Source: a virus. Taken from it: 26,214 nt of DNA. The DNA lies in the IMG/VR virus record IMGVR_UViG_3300032245_000466, positions 1-26,214 of that record; one strand, 5' to 3'. The stretch's first letter is position 1. Every line of letters begins with the position of its first letter. The notes under the pieces are model-generated. The model was not told the DNA's origin, ran no database searches, and worked only from the letters and a program-made list of their open reading frames with translations. A program made the translations under genes and the position numbers. This document shows positions 18,201 to 26,214 of the stretch, one piece after another.

Positions 18201-19283
18201 TTAAAGGGGGCCGTAATCCACAGGAGTATTTTGATCACGCAGCGCGTAGTCCATGAAGTCTTGGCCTGCCGACGCGGAGTTATCCTGGAGATATTCCGGG
18301 ATGGAGGTGTCTTCGCCTCGCAGGAAGTTGCTCCAGAAGGCTTCGTTCTGGCCTTCAGTTTGAGCAGCCAAGACATCTTCTGCGGTGTACGAGCCGGCGG
18401 GGCCAGAGCCCTTGATGCCAAGAGATTTGAGAAGGCCAACAATTTGTTCGCCGCTCTTGCCTGCCGCGGAGCTGGCAAGGAAGGTGCTCAGGCCGGTGAC
18501 GTTTGCAAGATCAGAGGTTCTGTAAGAGCCGGCCTTCGGACCGGTGAAGGTCTGGAGGGTGCCCATCGGCACCTGCTGGCCCTGCATCAGCTTGGACACA
18601 GCGGTGGCGGTCTTAAGCGGGGCCTCAAGCCTTGCCTGCTCATAGGCCTGCTGCTCGGCGCCCGCAGTGGTCATGGCCTTGGCGCCCGCAAGACCGAGCT
18701 CCTGATCAATTTGCGCCTGACGGGCCTGCGTCTGCGCCACTTGGTTTTGTAGCTGCGCTTCAGAGGTTGCGGCATCAACGGCCTGCTTGTAGCCTGCGCT
18801 CAGGGCCCCGTACTGCTGGCCGGTCAGGTTGCGCTGGATGTCGGCCAAGGATTGGCCCGTTGCAGAAGCATAGCGCCGGCTACCCAGGTCACCACGGCCA
18901 ACAGCCGCAGCAGTCAGGCTAGGCATCACGTTGCGCCGGACATTTTGCTGGGCCAGACGCTCCATCTCCTCCACCACGTTCTGGGTGTATGGGTTCATGA
19001 AGCGCGAGACATCTTCAGGGCTGATGCCCGCGGCCTGCGCGGCGGTCTGCTGGGAGACGCCCAACTGAGGCTGATAGGAGGTAGCGGCCCCAGGAATCGC
19101 GGCGTAGCCTTGCTGTTGCAACGCGGTAAGAGGGGCAACTAGCTGGTCCGGCGTCTTGGCAAGCTGGGCGGTGCCAGCCTGGGACAGACCAGACAGATAG
19201 TCGGTGTAGTAACTAGGAGCCTCAGTGGTTTTTTGGGTCGTTTCCTTAATGTCAGGAAGCGGCGCACCTTGGAAAACTGCCAT
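18201..19283 (-). CDS. Putative internal virion protein, 360 aa
   Basis: MAVFQGAPLPDIKETTQKTT is followed by YYTDYLSGLSQAGTAQLAKT, a GISPEDVSRFMNPYTQNVVE EMERLAQQN stretch and glutamine/alanine-rich helices (LQNQVAQTQARQAQIDQELG). This 'F-NPYTQ-VV-EMxR' type is recurrent in podovirus-like virion operons, with no enzymatic motif. AGGAG eight bases before the ATG lies inside the end of the preceding gene. Likely an injected or core protein. Confidence 0.7.
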   Translation of the reverse strand: MAVFQGAPLPDIKETTQKTTEAPSYYTDYLSGLSQAGTAQLAKTPDQLVAPLTALQQQGYAAIPGAATSYQPQLGVSQQTAAQAAGISPEDVSRFMNPYTQNVVEEMERLAQQNVRRNVMPSLTAAAVGRGDLGSRRYASATGQSLADIQRNLTGQQYGALSAGYKQAVDAATSEAQLQNQVAQTQARQAQIDQELGLAGAKAMTTAGAEQQAYEQARLEAPLKTATAVSKLMQGQQVPMGTLQTFTGPKAGSYRTSDLANVTGLSTFLASSAAGKSGEQIVGLLKSLGIKGSGPAGSYTAEDVLAAQTEGQNEAFWSNFLRGEDTSIPEYLQDNSASAGQDFMDYALRDQNTPVDYGPL

Positions 19284-19285
19284 GA

Positions 19286-20851
19286 TTAACTCCTACGTTT
19301 CAGAAAGTCCAGCGGGGACTTGATTTCGGGCGGCAGGTCTTTGGGCTTTGCAGACCGTGCGTGTTTGCGAATGCTGTGCATCATGTCGTACAGCTTGTCC
19401 GATCCAGCCTTCGTAGATCCGTTGCCGATTGCAGCAACGACATCAGCGGGGAACACGAACTCGCCATCAGCGAGCATGGCGGGAATGTCATCAGACTGCC
19501 CATCTCCAGGGCCGGTCACTGCATCACCGCGGCGGAAGTCAACTCGAGGCTTACCACCGGCGGCCATGAGGGGCGTAGCCATGCCTCCAAGCGCGTATCG
19601 ACCGTAGCGGGTGCCAGTACCCATCAGAGGCGAGATCGCCCCACCAGAGGCGGCAAAAACACCGCCATCCTTGCCGGTGACTTGCTGATCGCCCCCAGTG
19701 TTCAGGATTTGATCAATGGGGGACTCTGATCCATAGTTAAAGTAGGGCTGCATAAACGCCGTCTCAGTCTTCTTATTGTCGGTCAAATTGGCATCGCCCT
19801 CAACCTTGGAGAGGAAGGGCGCCAAGAGGCTCTCAAACTCACCCTCGTCCTTCGGGGTTCCAATCTTGGCGACTTGGTGGATCAAATCAGGCGTCTGCCA
19901 CCATGCAGGCGTAGCAGCAGCGGCCAGCGCTCCGGCGGTTCCGTAGGTGCCGGGAGTGCTTTGCGATCCATTTTTCGCCAGCAACGCCCTCACCGCGGTC
20001 GGCGCAAGCCTTTGAGCGATGTCTAGGGCCGCTAGTTTGTTGTTTAGATCCTGCTCTGCTTGCAGGTTCATATCATCAGGCGATGCCTGCAAGATACTAG
20101 AGGAGGGCTCATAACCGACAACATTAGAAGAGTTGTCAATAGTCAGCGTGCTGCCGTCGTCATATGTATAGGTAAAGGTTCCGTCAGGATTGGCCTTATA
20201 GGCAGTCATGCCCGCTTTAAGACCATCACTAACCCCCGGCGGGGTTGCCGTATCAACAGTCGATCCATCGCTAGTTGCAGTGGTGTCTGCGGCATAAAAA
20301 GGTGTATCTACGTTGACCGGAACACCAAAGTCTTGGGGCGGGTAAATAGATGCGTTGGCAGGCTCTCCGGTCGCGGCCAGATAGTCAAACTCTTCGCCGT
20401 AGTTGGCTCCGTAGGGATCGGGGTTGATGCTGCCAAGGTACTCGTCTACCGCAGCGGTTCTTCCAGCATTGATGCCGGCGTTGATGCCGCCCATCAGGCC
20501 CGCCGTAAGCATGGCTTGCTCATCGCCGCCACTGGTTACCCCTGCCGCAGCCACATTGCCAGCAATCTGCCCCGCTGCCGAGCTTCCTGTGACCTCTGCA
20601 ACCGTCTCTCCGACGCCGGCAGCAATTGATCCACCCACGAAAGAGGTGACGCCTCCTACAACCGCCGCCTCTAGGACATCGCCGGCATCACCACCTTGGA
20701 CAGCCGTAATGCCGCCCGCAAGAACACCGGTACCAATTGCGGTGGCAACTGCCGTGCTAACGGTGCCAACCCCGATAGCTGTGGCAATGCCCGCGCCGAT
20801 GGCAGCCGAAGTGCCCGTTGCCGCCGCCAGAACTACTACTGCTGCTGGCAT
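19286..20851 (-). CDS. Gly/Ala-rich putative ejection protein, 521 aa
   Basis: The first ~130 residues are an unbroken small-residue hydrophobic region (MPAAVVVLAAATGTSAAIGA, GIATAIGVGTVSTAVATAIG, VVGGVTSFVGGSIAAGVGET) that could insert in a membrane. The C-terminus has GPGDGQSDDIPAMLADGEFV FPADVVAAIGNGSTKAGSDK and KSPLDFLKRRS, a conserved ending in podovirus-like virion proteins. Probably an internal protein that forms the DNA-translocating channel with the SLT protein. Starts 1 base after the GNAT-like gene's stop. Confidence 0.72.
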   Translation of the reverse strand: MPAAVVVLAAATGTSAAIGAGIATAIGVGTVSTAVATAIGTGVLAGGITAVQGGDAGDVLEAAVVGGVTSFVGGSIAAGVGETVAEVTGSSAAGQIAGNVAAAGVTSGGDEQAMLTAGLMGGINAGINAGRTAAVDEYLGSINPDPYGANYGEEFDYLAATGEPANASIYPPQDFGVPVNVDTPFYAADTTATSDGSTVDTATPPGVSDGLKAGMTAYKANPDGTFTYTYDDGSTLTIDNSSNVVGYEPSSSILQASPDDMNLQAEQDLNNKLAALDIAQRLAPTAVRALLAKNGSQSTPGTYGTAGALAAAATPAWWQTPDLIHQVAKIGTPKDEGEFESLLAPFLSKVEGDANLTDNKKTETAFMQPYFNYGSESPIDQILNTGGDQQVTGKDGGVFAASGGAISPLMGTGTRYGRYALGGMATPLMAAGGKPRVDFRRGDAVTGPGDGQSDDIPAMLADGEFVFPADVVAAIGNGSTKAGSDKLYDMMHSIRKHARSAKPKDLPPEIKSPLDFLKRRS

Positions 20852-20852
20852 A

Positions 20853-21260
20853 TCAGAACTCCATTATGTAGACATTGACAGGCTTGCCTTCAATAACAGT
20901 TTTTTGCTGTTTGACGGGCAAACCAGTCATCTTTGCAAGCCTTGCAAAGCGGTTATCTTCGCTGTAGGTGTAGGCAATCTTCACGCCTATCTTTTGCAAG
21001 TAGTTTGCAAGATTGACGAAGTTTTGGGCCAACATCCGGGGATTTGCCTCGGTGCCGATGGTATGAACCTCGACAATGCCTTCAGCCCGAACAAAGACTA
21101 GAAACAGGACATTGCCGATGTGAACCAGCTTTGAGCCCTCGTCCTGCACGATAGAGGCGAGCTTGCCAAGGGCCTCCTCAGCCTGCTGCTCAGAACCAGT
21201 TTCTTGCAGGAAGTACTCCCTTGCAATCCTGACTACCTCTTGCTGTTCTTGTTCATCCAT
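20853..21260 (-). CDS. GNAT-fold-like virion-operon protein, 135 aa
   Basis: Helical N-terminus (MDEQEQQEVVRIAREYFLQE), then KLVHIGNVLFLVFVRAEGIV EVHTIGTEANPR, NFVNLANYLQKIGVKIAYTY and LPVKQQKTVIEGKPVNVYIM. The strand-strand-helix-strand order recalls N-acetyltransferases, but the acetyl-CoA loop (Q/RxxGxG/A) is missing, so catalysis is doubtful. Similar acetyltransferase-like proteins occur in podovirus internal-protein clusters. Weak ribosome site; the start follows the upstream gene by 3 bases. Confidence 0.65.
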   Translation of the reverse strand: MDEQEQQEVVRIAREYFLQETGSEQQAEEALGKLASIVQDEGSKLVHIGNVLFLVFVRAEGIVEVHTIGTEANPRMLAQNFVNLANYLQKIGVKIAYTYSEDNRFARLAKMTGLPVKQQKTVIEGKPVNVYIMEF

Positions 21261-21263
21261 GAT

Positions 21264-21521
21264 TTAGCCCGTCTGTCTCGGATTGACTGCGCCCACCAGT
21301 GCTATGGCCCAGTCCATCCAGTTGTCAAAGTTTTCAGTCATCGGGATCGCCTCGTTGGCAAACACATCAATGGCGCGGATGCCGTTGCCCCAGAGCTTCC
21401 AGTCCGTAGTAGGGCCGGGGATCTCAAGCTGCTGGGGAGCGTACAGCTCGCACATGAGGCTCGCCCACGAGTCAAACGTGTGATACCGGGGGTCATAGAC
21501 CAGTGCAGGATTAAGAGCCAC
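21264..21521 (-). CDS. Hypothetical virion-operon protein, 85 aa
   Basis: MALNPALVYDPRYHTFDSWA, SLMCELYAPQQLEIPGPTTD, WKLWGNGIRAIDVFANEAIP, with a tryptophan-containing end (NFDNWMDWAIALVGAVNPRQ). It overlaps the end of the hub gene by 11 bases and is followed closely by the GNAT-like gene. A small structural or assembly protein is likely from location only. Confidence 0.7.
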   Translation of the reverse strand: MALNPALVYDPRYHTFDSWASLMCELYAPQQLEIPGPTTDWKLWGNGIRAIDVFANEAIPMTENFDNWMDWAIALVGAVNPRQTG

Positions 21522-23751
21522 CGTAGCCCCTCACATCGCCCACATCGGCGCTGACGATCACACGACCCATCTGGAAGTCGCCGCCCTGCACATCCGAGCG
21601 AAACTTCAGGCGCAACTCTCGGCGCTGCTCGCGCAGGTCAATCTTGCCGGTTCCGGGCAGGAAGGTATAGGGGCCCGTGGTCTTGTCTTCAACCTGGGCA
21701 TACGGGCGACCCGTGATGTACAGCTCCATCTCGCCTTCTTGCAGGAAGTCAGGCTCTAGGCGCTCAAGATCCAGCCAGTTGTTTTGACCGACCATGGCGG
21801 GCTCAGAGGGGCCGCCAGAGACCAGACCCAAGTCGTTGGTCTCAAAGTAAGACTCAATGGCGTTTTGGTTCTGGCCCTTGATCTCATCGGTGCCAATCTC
21901 ATGCTGCCACAGGCTAATCAACCCAGGCGTGGTGGTGAAGGAAACAGTCACCCCCGTATTGGTCGCCGTGGCGTTGTTAGACATGGTCAGGATCATGCCC
22001 CACAGGGAGGCTACTTTGATTGAGAACCCGGCTCCGGTGCCGCCAATGCTGGCCGCCGTGGCACTCAGCGTATCTCCAACCACATACCCCACGCCAGCAG
22101 AGACAAGCGTGACAGCGGTCACAACGCCGCCAGACACCGTGATGTTGGCGGTTGCAGAGAAGCCGGAGCCACCGGTCAGGGGGACGTTTGTGTAAGAGCC
22201 GTTGGTATAGGCGGAGCCGCCAACTAAGGTGTTCAAGGTCTTGGCGCCGCTAGTGCTGATCCCGACGATGCGAGTCCCATCAGGGATGCCAGTGCCCGTG
22301 ACCGTGCAGTTGAACACCACATCCCCGTCATACGTGGTGGCGTATAGAAGAGCGCTACCGTTGGTGATGTCATAGGTGCCGGAAGTCAGGGCCAGCGCTT
22401 CGCTGGTTTCCCATCCGGCATTGACCGGGTAGGCAAACACCTGGGAGAAGTACCCGGCAGAGCGGCGGGCGCCTATGGCTTGACCAGCGTCGTACCAAGT
22501 GTTCTCGCGCACGTTGTAGACAATCGCGTCGGTGCATTCGGTGGCATCGCCGCGGGGGTAGTACCACCAGATCTCCCCAAACCGAGGAACCTTCTGAGCC
22601 CAGACCTTCTGGCGCTGCTGGTAGTTCAGGTTGTCAAAGAACCAGTTCTGGTTCATGGCGTTGGGGATCTCTTTGACCACGCCGTTGTACATCAGGAAGC
22701 GGTCAACCCCACACCAGTAGTAGATGCCGTCGTACTCAATCACAGACTGGCTGGACATGATTGAGGTCTGGCTCGAGATAATGTCGTAGCGCCAGAAGGT
22801 AGGAGGCGCAAAGTTCTGGGTTCCTGCCACACCTAGGCTCTGGGGGGCGTAGGACACGCGGATCAGGCTGTCTAGGCTCCAAAACAGGCCGCTGGGGGAG
22901 TTAGAGCCGCCTCGCACGGGTAGGCCCTGGACGATCTTGCCGGAGGCCACGTTGACCTCGTTAGCGTCCTCAGAGACCCAGTCTTGAGCATTGCCAGCAG
23001 AGCAGTTGCGGAGCAGCCCGTTGTTGCCGTAGACAAAGACATAGGGGTGCAAAACCACCACCCCGCCCGAGACCGACACATTGTTGTCGATGGTCAGGGT
23101 AGAGGCGCCAGTAAGGGTCGCGGCAGCACTCAGCTCAAAGGTGGTCGTGTTGGTCACCGAGGCAACCGTGGCGCCCGAGGGGATGCCGGTGCCAGAGACC
23201 GATTGACCGGCGCCAATTTGCAAGGTGCTGGCGACCGTGACAGTCGTGGACGAGGCAAGCGTGGCGGAGATCGTGAAGACTCCGATGGGGGCCAGCGTCG
23301 TTCCTGTCACATCGCCGATCAGAACCGGCGTGTTTACAGTGCTGTCAATTTGGGTCAGATCCTGTCCAGGGTGGGCCACAATCGTTGCAACACCAGCTCC
23401 TGCAACATCGTAGAAGCCATCGAACTGCCACAGGTTATCAGGGCTGGGCGTGAAGCCGGTCAGCGTGAAGGTAGAGACGCCAGAGCCGATTCCGTTGTTG
23501 TCCACCGAGATGGCTTGAACGCCGTCCGAGTAACCGCTGAAGATCTTGGTGAAGCCGTTCTGGGGGGTCACCCAGATGCCCCTAGAGGGGCCGTCGAGCT
23601 GGTCCGAGATCTGTCGGTATCCGCCCATCTTGCGAGGCCGGCCACGCTGAAACCGCACCCATCGACCGTCGTTGTAGAACTGCTTGTCGAAAATGGTGCC
23701 GTCGCGCTGGATTCCAGGCTTCGTATCAAGAGCGAAAACCTTGGAGGACAT
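21511..23751 (-). CDS. Tail hub / packaged-DNA stabilisation-like protein
   Basis: 746 aa. The N-terminus KPGIQRDGTIFDKQFYNDGR WVRFQRGRPRKMGGYRQI and later WRYDIISSQTSIMSSQSVIE, YYWCGVDRFLMYNGVVKEIP, GEIWWYYPRGDATECTDAIV YNVRENTWYDAG fit the P22 gp10-like hub class, with propeller-like strand repeats. Two Ser/Thr/Gly-rich inserts (about 140-210 and 430-620) interrupt it; the second has VSGGVVTAVTLVSAGVGYVV GDTLSA, a repeat seen in tail and surface proteins. The C-terminus ends REQRRELRLKFRSDVQGGDF. Start shares a base with the fibre gene stop. Confidence 0.75.
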   Translation of the reverse strand: MSSKVFALDTKPGIQRDGTIFDKQFYNDGRWVRFQRGRPRKMGGYRQISDQLDGPSRGIWVTPQNGFTKIFSGYSDGVQAISVDNNGIGSGVSTFTLTGFTPSPDNLWQFDGFYDVAGAGVATIVAHPGQDLTQIDSTVNTPVLIGDVTGTTLAPIGVFTISATLASSTTVTVASTLQIGAGQSVSGTGIPSGATVASVTNTTTFELSAAATLTGASTLTIDNNVSVSGGVVVLHPYVFVYGNNGLLRNCSAGNAQDWVSEDANEVNVASGKIVQGLPVRGGSNSPSGLFWSLDSLIRVSYAPQSLGVAGTQNFAPPTFWRYDIISSQTSIMSSQSVIEYDGIYYWCGVDRFLMYNGVVKEIPNAMNQNWFFDNLNYQQRQKVWAQKVPRFGEIWWYYPRGDATECTDAIVYNVRENTWYDAGQAIGARRSAGYFSQVFAYPVNAGWETSEALALTSGTYDITNGSALLYATTYDGDVVFNCTVTGTGIPDGTRIVGISTSGAKTLNTLVGGSAYTNGSYTNVPLTGGSGFSATANITVSGGVVTAVTLVSAGVGYVVGDTLSATAASIGGTGAGFSIKVASLWGMILTMSNNATATNTGVTVSFTTTPGLISLWQHEIGTDEIKGQNQNAIESYFETNDLGLVSGGPSEPAMVGQNNWLDLERLEPDFLQEGEMELYITGRPYAQVEDKTTGPYTFLPGTGKIDLREQRRELRLKFRSDVQGGDFQMGRVIVSADVGDVRGYGGS

Positions 23752-24995
23752 TAGAACGTGCCCCCAAGAACGCCGCCAGTAAAGGTGCCCGTGCCGTTGA
23801 TAGTTAAGCCGGCAGAAAGAAGCGCGAACCGGTTCACACCCAGAATGGAGATGTCGAACTCGCCGGCGCCAGCGCGGTAGACACCAGTAGTGGGCTCAGA
23901 GCCAAAGTTCAAAGCCGGAGCGCCGACAGAGCCATCCACCAAGCTAATCGTAGAAGAGCCGGCAAGAATGGTGTTTGCGTTGAGCAGATTGACCGAGTCG
24001 CAGATCAAGGTTACCTGCTGGCCCGCAGGAATAGTGGCCGTCGCAGCGCCAGACACACCGGTAGACAGTGTGATCGTGTAGTTGCTGACCGTTCCATCCG
24101 TCGCGTTTTGGACGTAGTAGACCTGCACTGTCTCGGGAACAATCACCGTCACGTTGCCCGTCAGAGTCCCCGTGAACTTCATGATCACGTTGGACGCTTC
24201 GTTGCTGGTGAGCGTGTAGGTGCCGCTGACAACCGGGTAGGTCAACTGGGTGAAGTTGAACTGGGTCGTGCGGCCAAGGCCCACCGAGTAGAAAGCGTTG
24301 CCGGAGCACACGATCATGCAGGAGTCGCCCGCCTGCAAAGAAACCGTGGTGGAGCCGTTAAAGAGCTCTCCGCCCGTGGTTGCAACCGTCAAGGTTCCGC
24401 TGCCGGAGTTACGCAGGAACATGAACCAGTTGTTGCCCAGTGTGGCAGCAGAATCAAGGGTCAGGGTTCCAGCGCCGCCGGTCCACACATAGGTCTGGGC
24501 GCGGAAGGTGGTTGTGGCAGAGGTGTTGGAAGAGAACGTGGTGACCGGATGGCTGACGTTGAGCGTGTTGCTCACAGCCAAGAGGCCGTAGCCAGCTAGG
24601 GTTGCGGCATCGACGTTGCTCGTGCCAACACCGAAGGCAATCAGCCCCCAGGTTCCATAAACATCAGGATTGGTTCTGATGTAGATGTACTTGGCCTCAC
24701 CCGGCGCAATCGTGACGATGGCCCCGTTGTCATTAAACGTGCGGACATCAAACGAGTTAGAGCCGACGTTGCGGATCAGCGCATCGTTGCCGACGGAGGT
24801 TTGGTTTGCCGGCGGCATCCACAGCTCGAGGCTTGCGGCGGTCGCGGTGACATCCATGATCCGCGCAGCGTAGTCATCCGTAGCGTTGCCGTTGATCGGC
24901 CACTGGAGCTGCGTGTTTGCGGACAGAGTGACCGCACGATAAGAAACGTCCGTCGGCTGGATGACGTTTCCGGTGAATGGGCTGTTGTAGCTCAT
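23751..24995 (-). CDS. Tail-fibre-like protein
   Basis: 414 aa, beta-rich and rich in Thr, Ser, Asn and Gly. MSYNSPFTGNVIQPTDVSYR ... LWMPPANQTSVGNDALIRNV, several strand-turn repeats (TLTLDSAATLGNNWFMFLRN, SGTLTVATTGGELFNGSTTV), and a C-terminal SVGAPALNFGSEPTTGVYRA GAGEFDISILGVNRFALLS. The latter is the 'GSVS-P-Y-FxSD-NTGmYR' motif of phage tail fibres. Likely binds the host surface. Unusually it lies between the adaptor and hub genes. AAGGA eight bases before ATG. Confidence 0.75.
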   Translation of the reverse strand: MSYNSPFTGNVIQPTDVSYRAVTLSANTQLQWPINGNATDDYAARIMDVTATAASLELWMPPANQTSVGNDALIRNVGSNSFDVRTFNDNGAIVTIAPGEAKYIYIRTNPDVYGTWGLIAFGVGTSNVDAATLAGYGLLAVSNTLNVSHPVTTFSSNTSATTTFRAQTYVWTGGAGTLTLDSAATLGNNWFMFLRNSGSGTLTVATTGGELFNGSTTVSLQAGDSCMIVCSGNAFYSVGLGRTTQFNFTQLTYPVVSGTYTLTSNEASNVIMKFTGTLTGNVTVIVPETVQVYYVQNATDGTVSNYTITLSTGVSGAATATIPAGQQVTLICDSVNLLNANTILAGSSTISLVDGSVGAPALNFGSEPTTGVYRAGAGEFDISILGVNRFALLSAGLTINGTGTFTGGVLGGTF

Positions 24996-25006
24996 CTGGT
25001 GATCCT

Positions 25007-25642
25007 TTAACTATCGACCGCAATTGCTTGGCGGTCAGCCACGCGCAGTTTGTCCTCAGCGGTGAGAACATCCATGGCCTGCTTGTACATGGCCTGCCAC
25101 AGTTGCACGCGGCCATCGTTCTTCAAGAAAGGCATCGCTTGCAGCAGCGATCCGTACAGGAGGGCCTGCGGGGCGTATTGGGTGAACCAGTTGGTCTGGT
25201 TGCTCGAGTCCAGAGGCTGCACGCGCTCGTAGTACAGGACTTCAAAGTTGTAGGCGACATCAGGCGTCGGAGCAACCATCCAATGGGTGAAGTCGTAGTC
25301 GGTGTAGAACTTGGGCACATCCGTGGCGGTCGGATCGGGCCAGTACTCACGCAGGTACTCGTAGCGGCGCAGCAGCACGGGCTGGCGCTTGCCATCGACC
25401 GTGATGTTCATGGAGACAGTCTTGCGCCACCGGGCCGGCTTATCGACCACCGGATTGTCGGAGGTCATCTGACTGGTCTGGACAGTCAGGTTGCCAAGGA
25501 ACTTGATCTGGCTGGCAATGATTTGCTCTGCCAGCATCACGAACGTGGGGATCTTTTCCAGCGTGGCGACATCCGTGCGCTCTAGATACGTCGCAACGTC
25601 AGCCACCAAGCTGTCATACGTCATGACCGCAGCGGTTGCCAT
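25007..25642 (-). CDS. Head-tail adaptor (SU10-type / T7 gp11-like)
   Basis: 211 aa: an N-terminal helix pair (DSLVADVATYLERTDVATLE, LAEQIIASQIKFLGNL), a strand region (RWRKTVSMNITVDGKRQPVL LRRYEYLREYWPDPTATDVP), PKFYTDYDFTHWMVAPTPDV and a C-terminal helix (LLYGSLLQAMPFLKNDGRVQ). This order and the FYTDYDFTHWMVAPTP segment match the adaptor family of short-tailed phages. It connects portal to tail. It shares the TAATG junction with the preceding basic gene. Confidence 0.82.
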   Translation of the reverse strand: MATAAVMTYDSLVADVATYLERTDVATLEKIPTFVMLAEQIIASQIKFLGNLTVQTSQMTSDNPVVDKPARWRKTVSMNITVDGKRQPVLLRRYEYLREYWPDPTATDVPKFYTDYDFTHWMVAPTPDVAYNFEVLYYERVQPLDSSNQTNWFTQYAPQALLYGSLLQAMPFLKNDGRVQLWQAMYKQAMDVLTAEDKLRVADRQAIAVDS

Positions 25643-25815
25643 TAAAAGTTACCCCTCTTGGCCTTTGCGCCATGCATGTTGGCTACCAACGAAGGGTACG
25701 CCGTTCCAGTCTTTTTGGCGAAAGCCTTTGCGGCTTTCTTTTGATTGGACGACAGTTTCTTCGGCTCGCCAAGGTCTTTTGGACGCCGCTTTTCCCAAAC
25801 AGCTTTGGTTGCCAT
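25642..25815 (-). CDS. Basic 57-aa virion-operon protein
   Basis: MATKAVWEKRRPKDLGEPKK, LSSNQKKAAKAFAKKTGTAY, PSLVANMHGAKAKRGNF: lysine-rich and probably DNA- or capsid-binding. I prefer the ATG at 25815, which has GGAAC seven bases upstream; an in-frame ATG four codons earlier (25827) would place that sequence inside the gene. Located between the lysis gene and the adaptor. Function unknown. Confidence 0.65.
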   Translation of the reverse strand: MATKAVWEKRRPKDLGEPKKLSSNQKKAAKAFAKKTGTAYPSLVANMHGAKAKRGNF

Positions 25816-25845
25816 TTTATGTTCCATTTCTGCTTAAAACAAGCG

Positions 25846-26214
25846 TTATGCCAGCATCTTGATGGCGGCCTCTTGAGCCTCCGCCACCCGACGACCCCAG
25901 CCCTTGCCGAACGTGCCCCAGGTGGGCAGCGCCTGCAAGAACTCTAGGCGGATCTGCTGGTACTTTTCCACAATCTCCTGCGCCGGCATGTCCGACACAG
26001 CCTTAAGCGTTCCAGGGCCGATAGCGCCGTCAACATTGACCCCTACAGCCTGTTGGAGCCACTTGGCAGCTCGCCCAGGGCCGGAGTTGATGGCAGCGTC
26101 AAAAACCACGTAGTCCACCCCGTCCGGCAGGTCGTCGCCCTTCACCCGATCCCAGTACTTGGCCTTGTACAGCGGGGCTACTTTCTCGGGCGTCAGGCCG
26201 CGCATCTCCTTCTC
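25846..26214 (-). CDS. GH108-type N-acetylmuramidase endolysin, 5' end outside window
   Basis: The visible 122 residues begin EKEMRGLTPEKVAPLYKAKY WDRVKGDDLPDGVDYVVFDA AINSGPGRAAKWLQQAVGVN VDGAIGPGTLKAV. That is the second half of glycosyl hydrolase 108 followed by the PG_binding_3 region. The catalytic Glu (EGG motif) near the N-terminus lies beyond the window, so the reading frame is open at 26214. The methionine at 26205 is internal. It would cleave the glycan backbone of peptidoglycan at lysis; no holin is obvious nearby. Confidence 0.85.
   Translation of the reverse strand, partial: EKEMRGLTPEKVAPLYKAKYWDRVKGDDLPDGVDYVVFDAAINSGPGRAAKWLQQAVGVNVDGAIGPGTLKAVSDMPAQEIVEKYQQIRLEFLQALPTWGTFGKGWGRRVAEAQEAAIKMLA

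Noticed and set aside
20060-21101. Plus-strand open frames (189 and 225 codons) opposite the Gly/Ala-rich virion gene
   Set aside because: Shadows of codon bias in the opposite strand; Pro/Thr/Ala-rich nonsense without motifs.

Overview
The window looks like part of a tailed double-stranded DNA phage or prophage genome. It has a large and small terminase, a head-tail adaptor, a tail hub, a tail-fibre-like protein, ejection-type internal virion proteins with a lytic transglycosylase, and a muramidase cut by the right edge. GC content is fairly high. Many small proteins have the look of phages of freshwater Burkholderiales (Comamonadaceae-like hosts); that host call is inference from family resemblance. 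No integrase, RNA polymerase, DNA polymerase or helicase is visible. Major capsid, portal and scaffold would be expected to the left of base 1 or right of the window.

Layout: (1) 1-1244, minus: start of an unknown CDS, a zinc-ribbon protein, then about 530 bases without a convincing gene. That stretch carries a near-consensus sigma70 promoter, a 21-bp stem with a T-run, and many GNRA/UUCG-capped hairpins: a probable structured non-coding RNA locus. (2) 1278-3476, minus: terL, terS and a 55-aa helical protein. (3) 3481-8080, minus: a tightly packed accessory array in which most genes overlap by ATGA. It includes four overlooked micro-genes (three with membrane segments), a Rap1a/Tai-like secreted protein, a LuxR-type HTH protein and several copies of a small 'EREAC...AIRARG' family. 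(4) 8176-11042, minus: recombination and replication genes (Ref-like HNH nuclease, RusA-like resolvase, zinc-finger protein, replication initiator). The initiator gene holds a cluster of seven AAGGTT/AACCTT hexamers beside a purine-rich tract, a candidate internal origin. (5) 11143-11640: control region with a YdaS/Cro-like repressor gene, a small gene that appears to be transcribed leaderless, a 13-bp operator palindrome and divergent promoters. (6) 11640-15144, plus: early genes including an SSB-like protein with an acidic DDEIPF tail, a winged-helix-like protein, a PD-(D/E)XK exonuclease and a Gp49-family protein behind a structured leader. (7) 15143-26214, minus: the virion operon, ending at an intrinsic terminator convergent with the early genes.

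How it fits together: the repressor and TAAC-N5-GTTA operators probably control both the divergent early region and a second leftward promoter near 8.1 kb. The initiator, SSB-like protein, exonuclease, RusA and Ref form a replication/recombination set that would depend on host polymerase and helicase. The virion operon supplies neck, tail and ejection proteins, and the terminase packages DNA. The most novel-looking items are the structured RNA locus beside the terminase genes, the shared operator-promoter module and the candidate origin inside the initiator gene.
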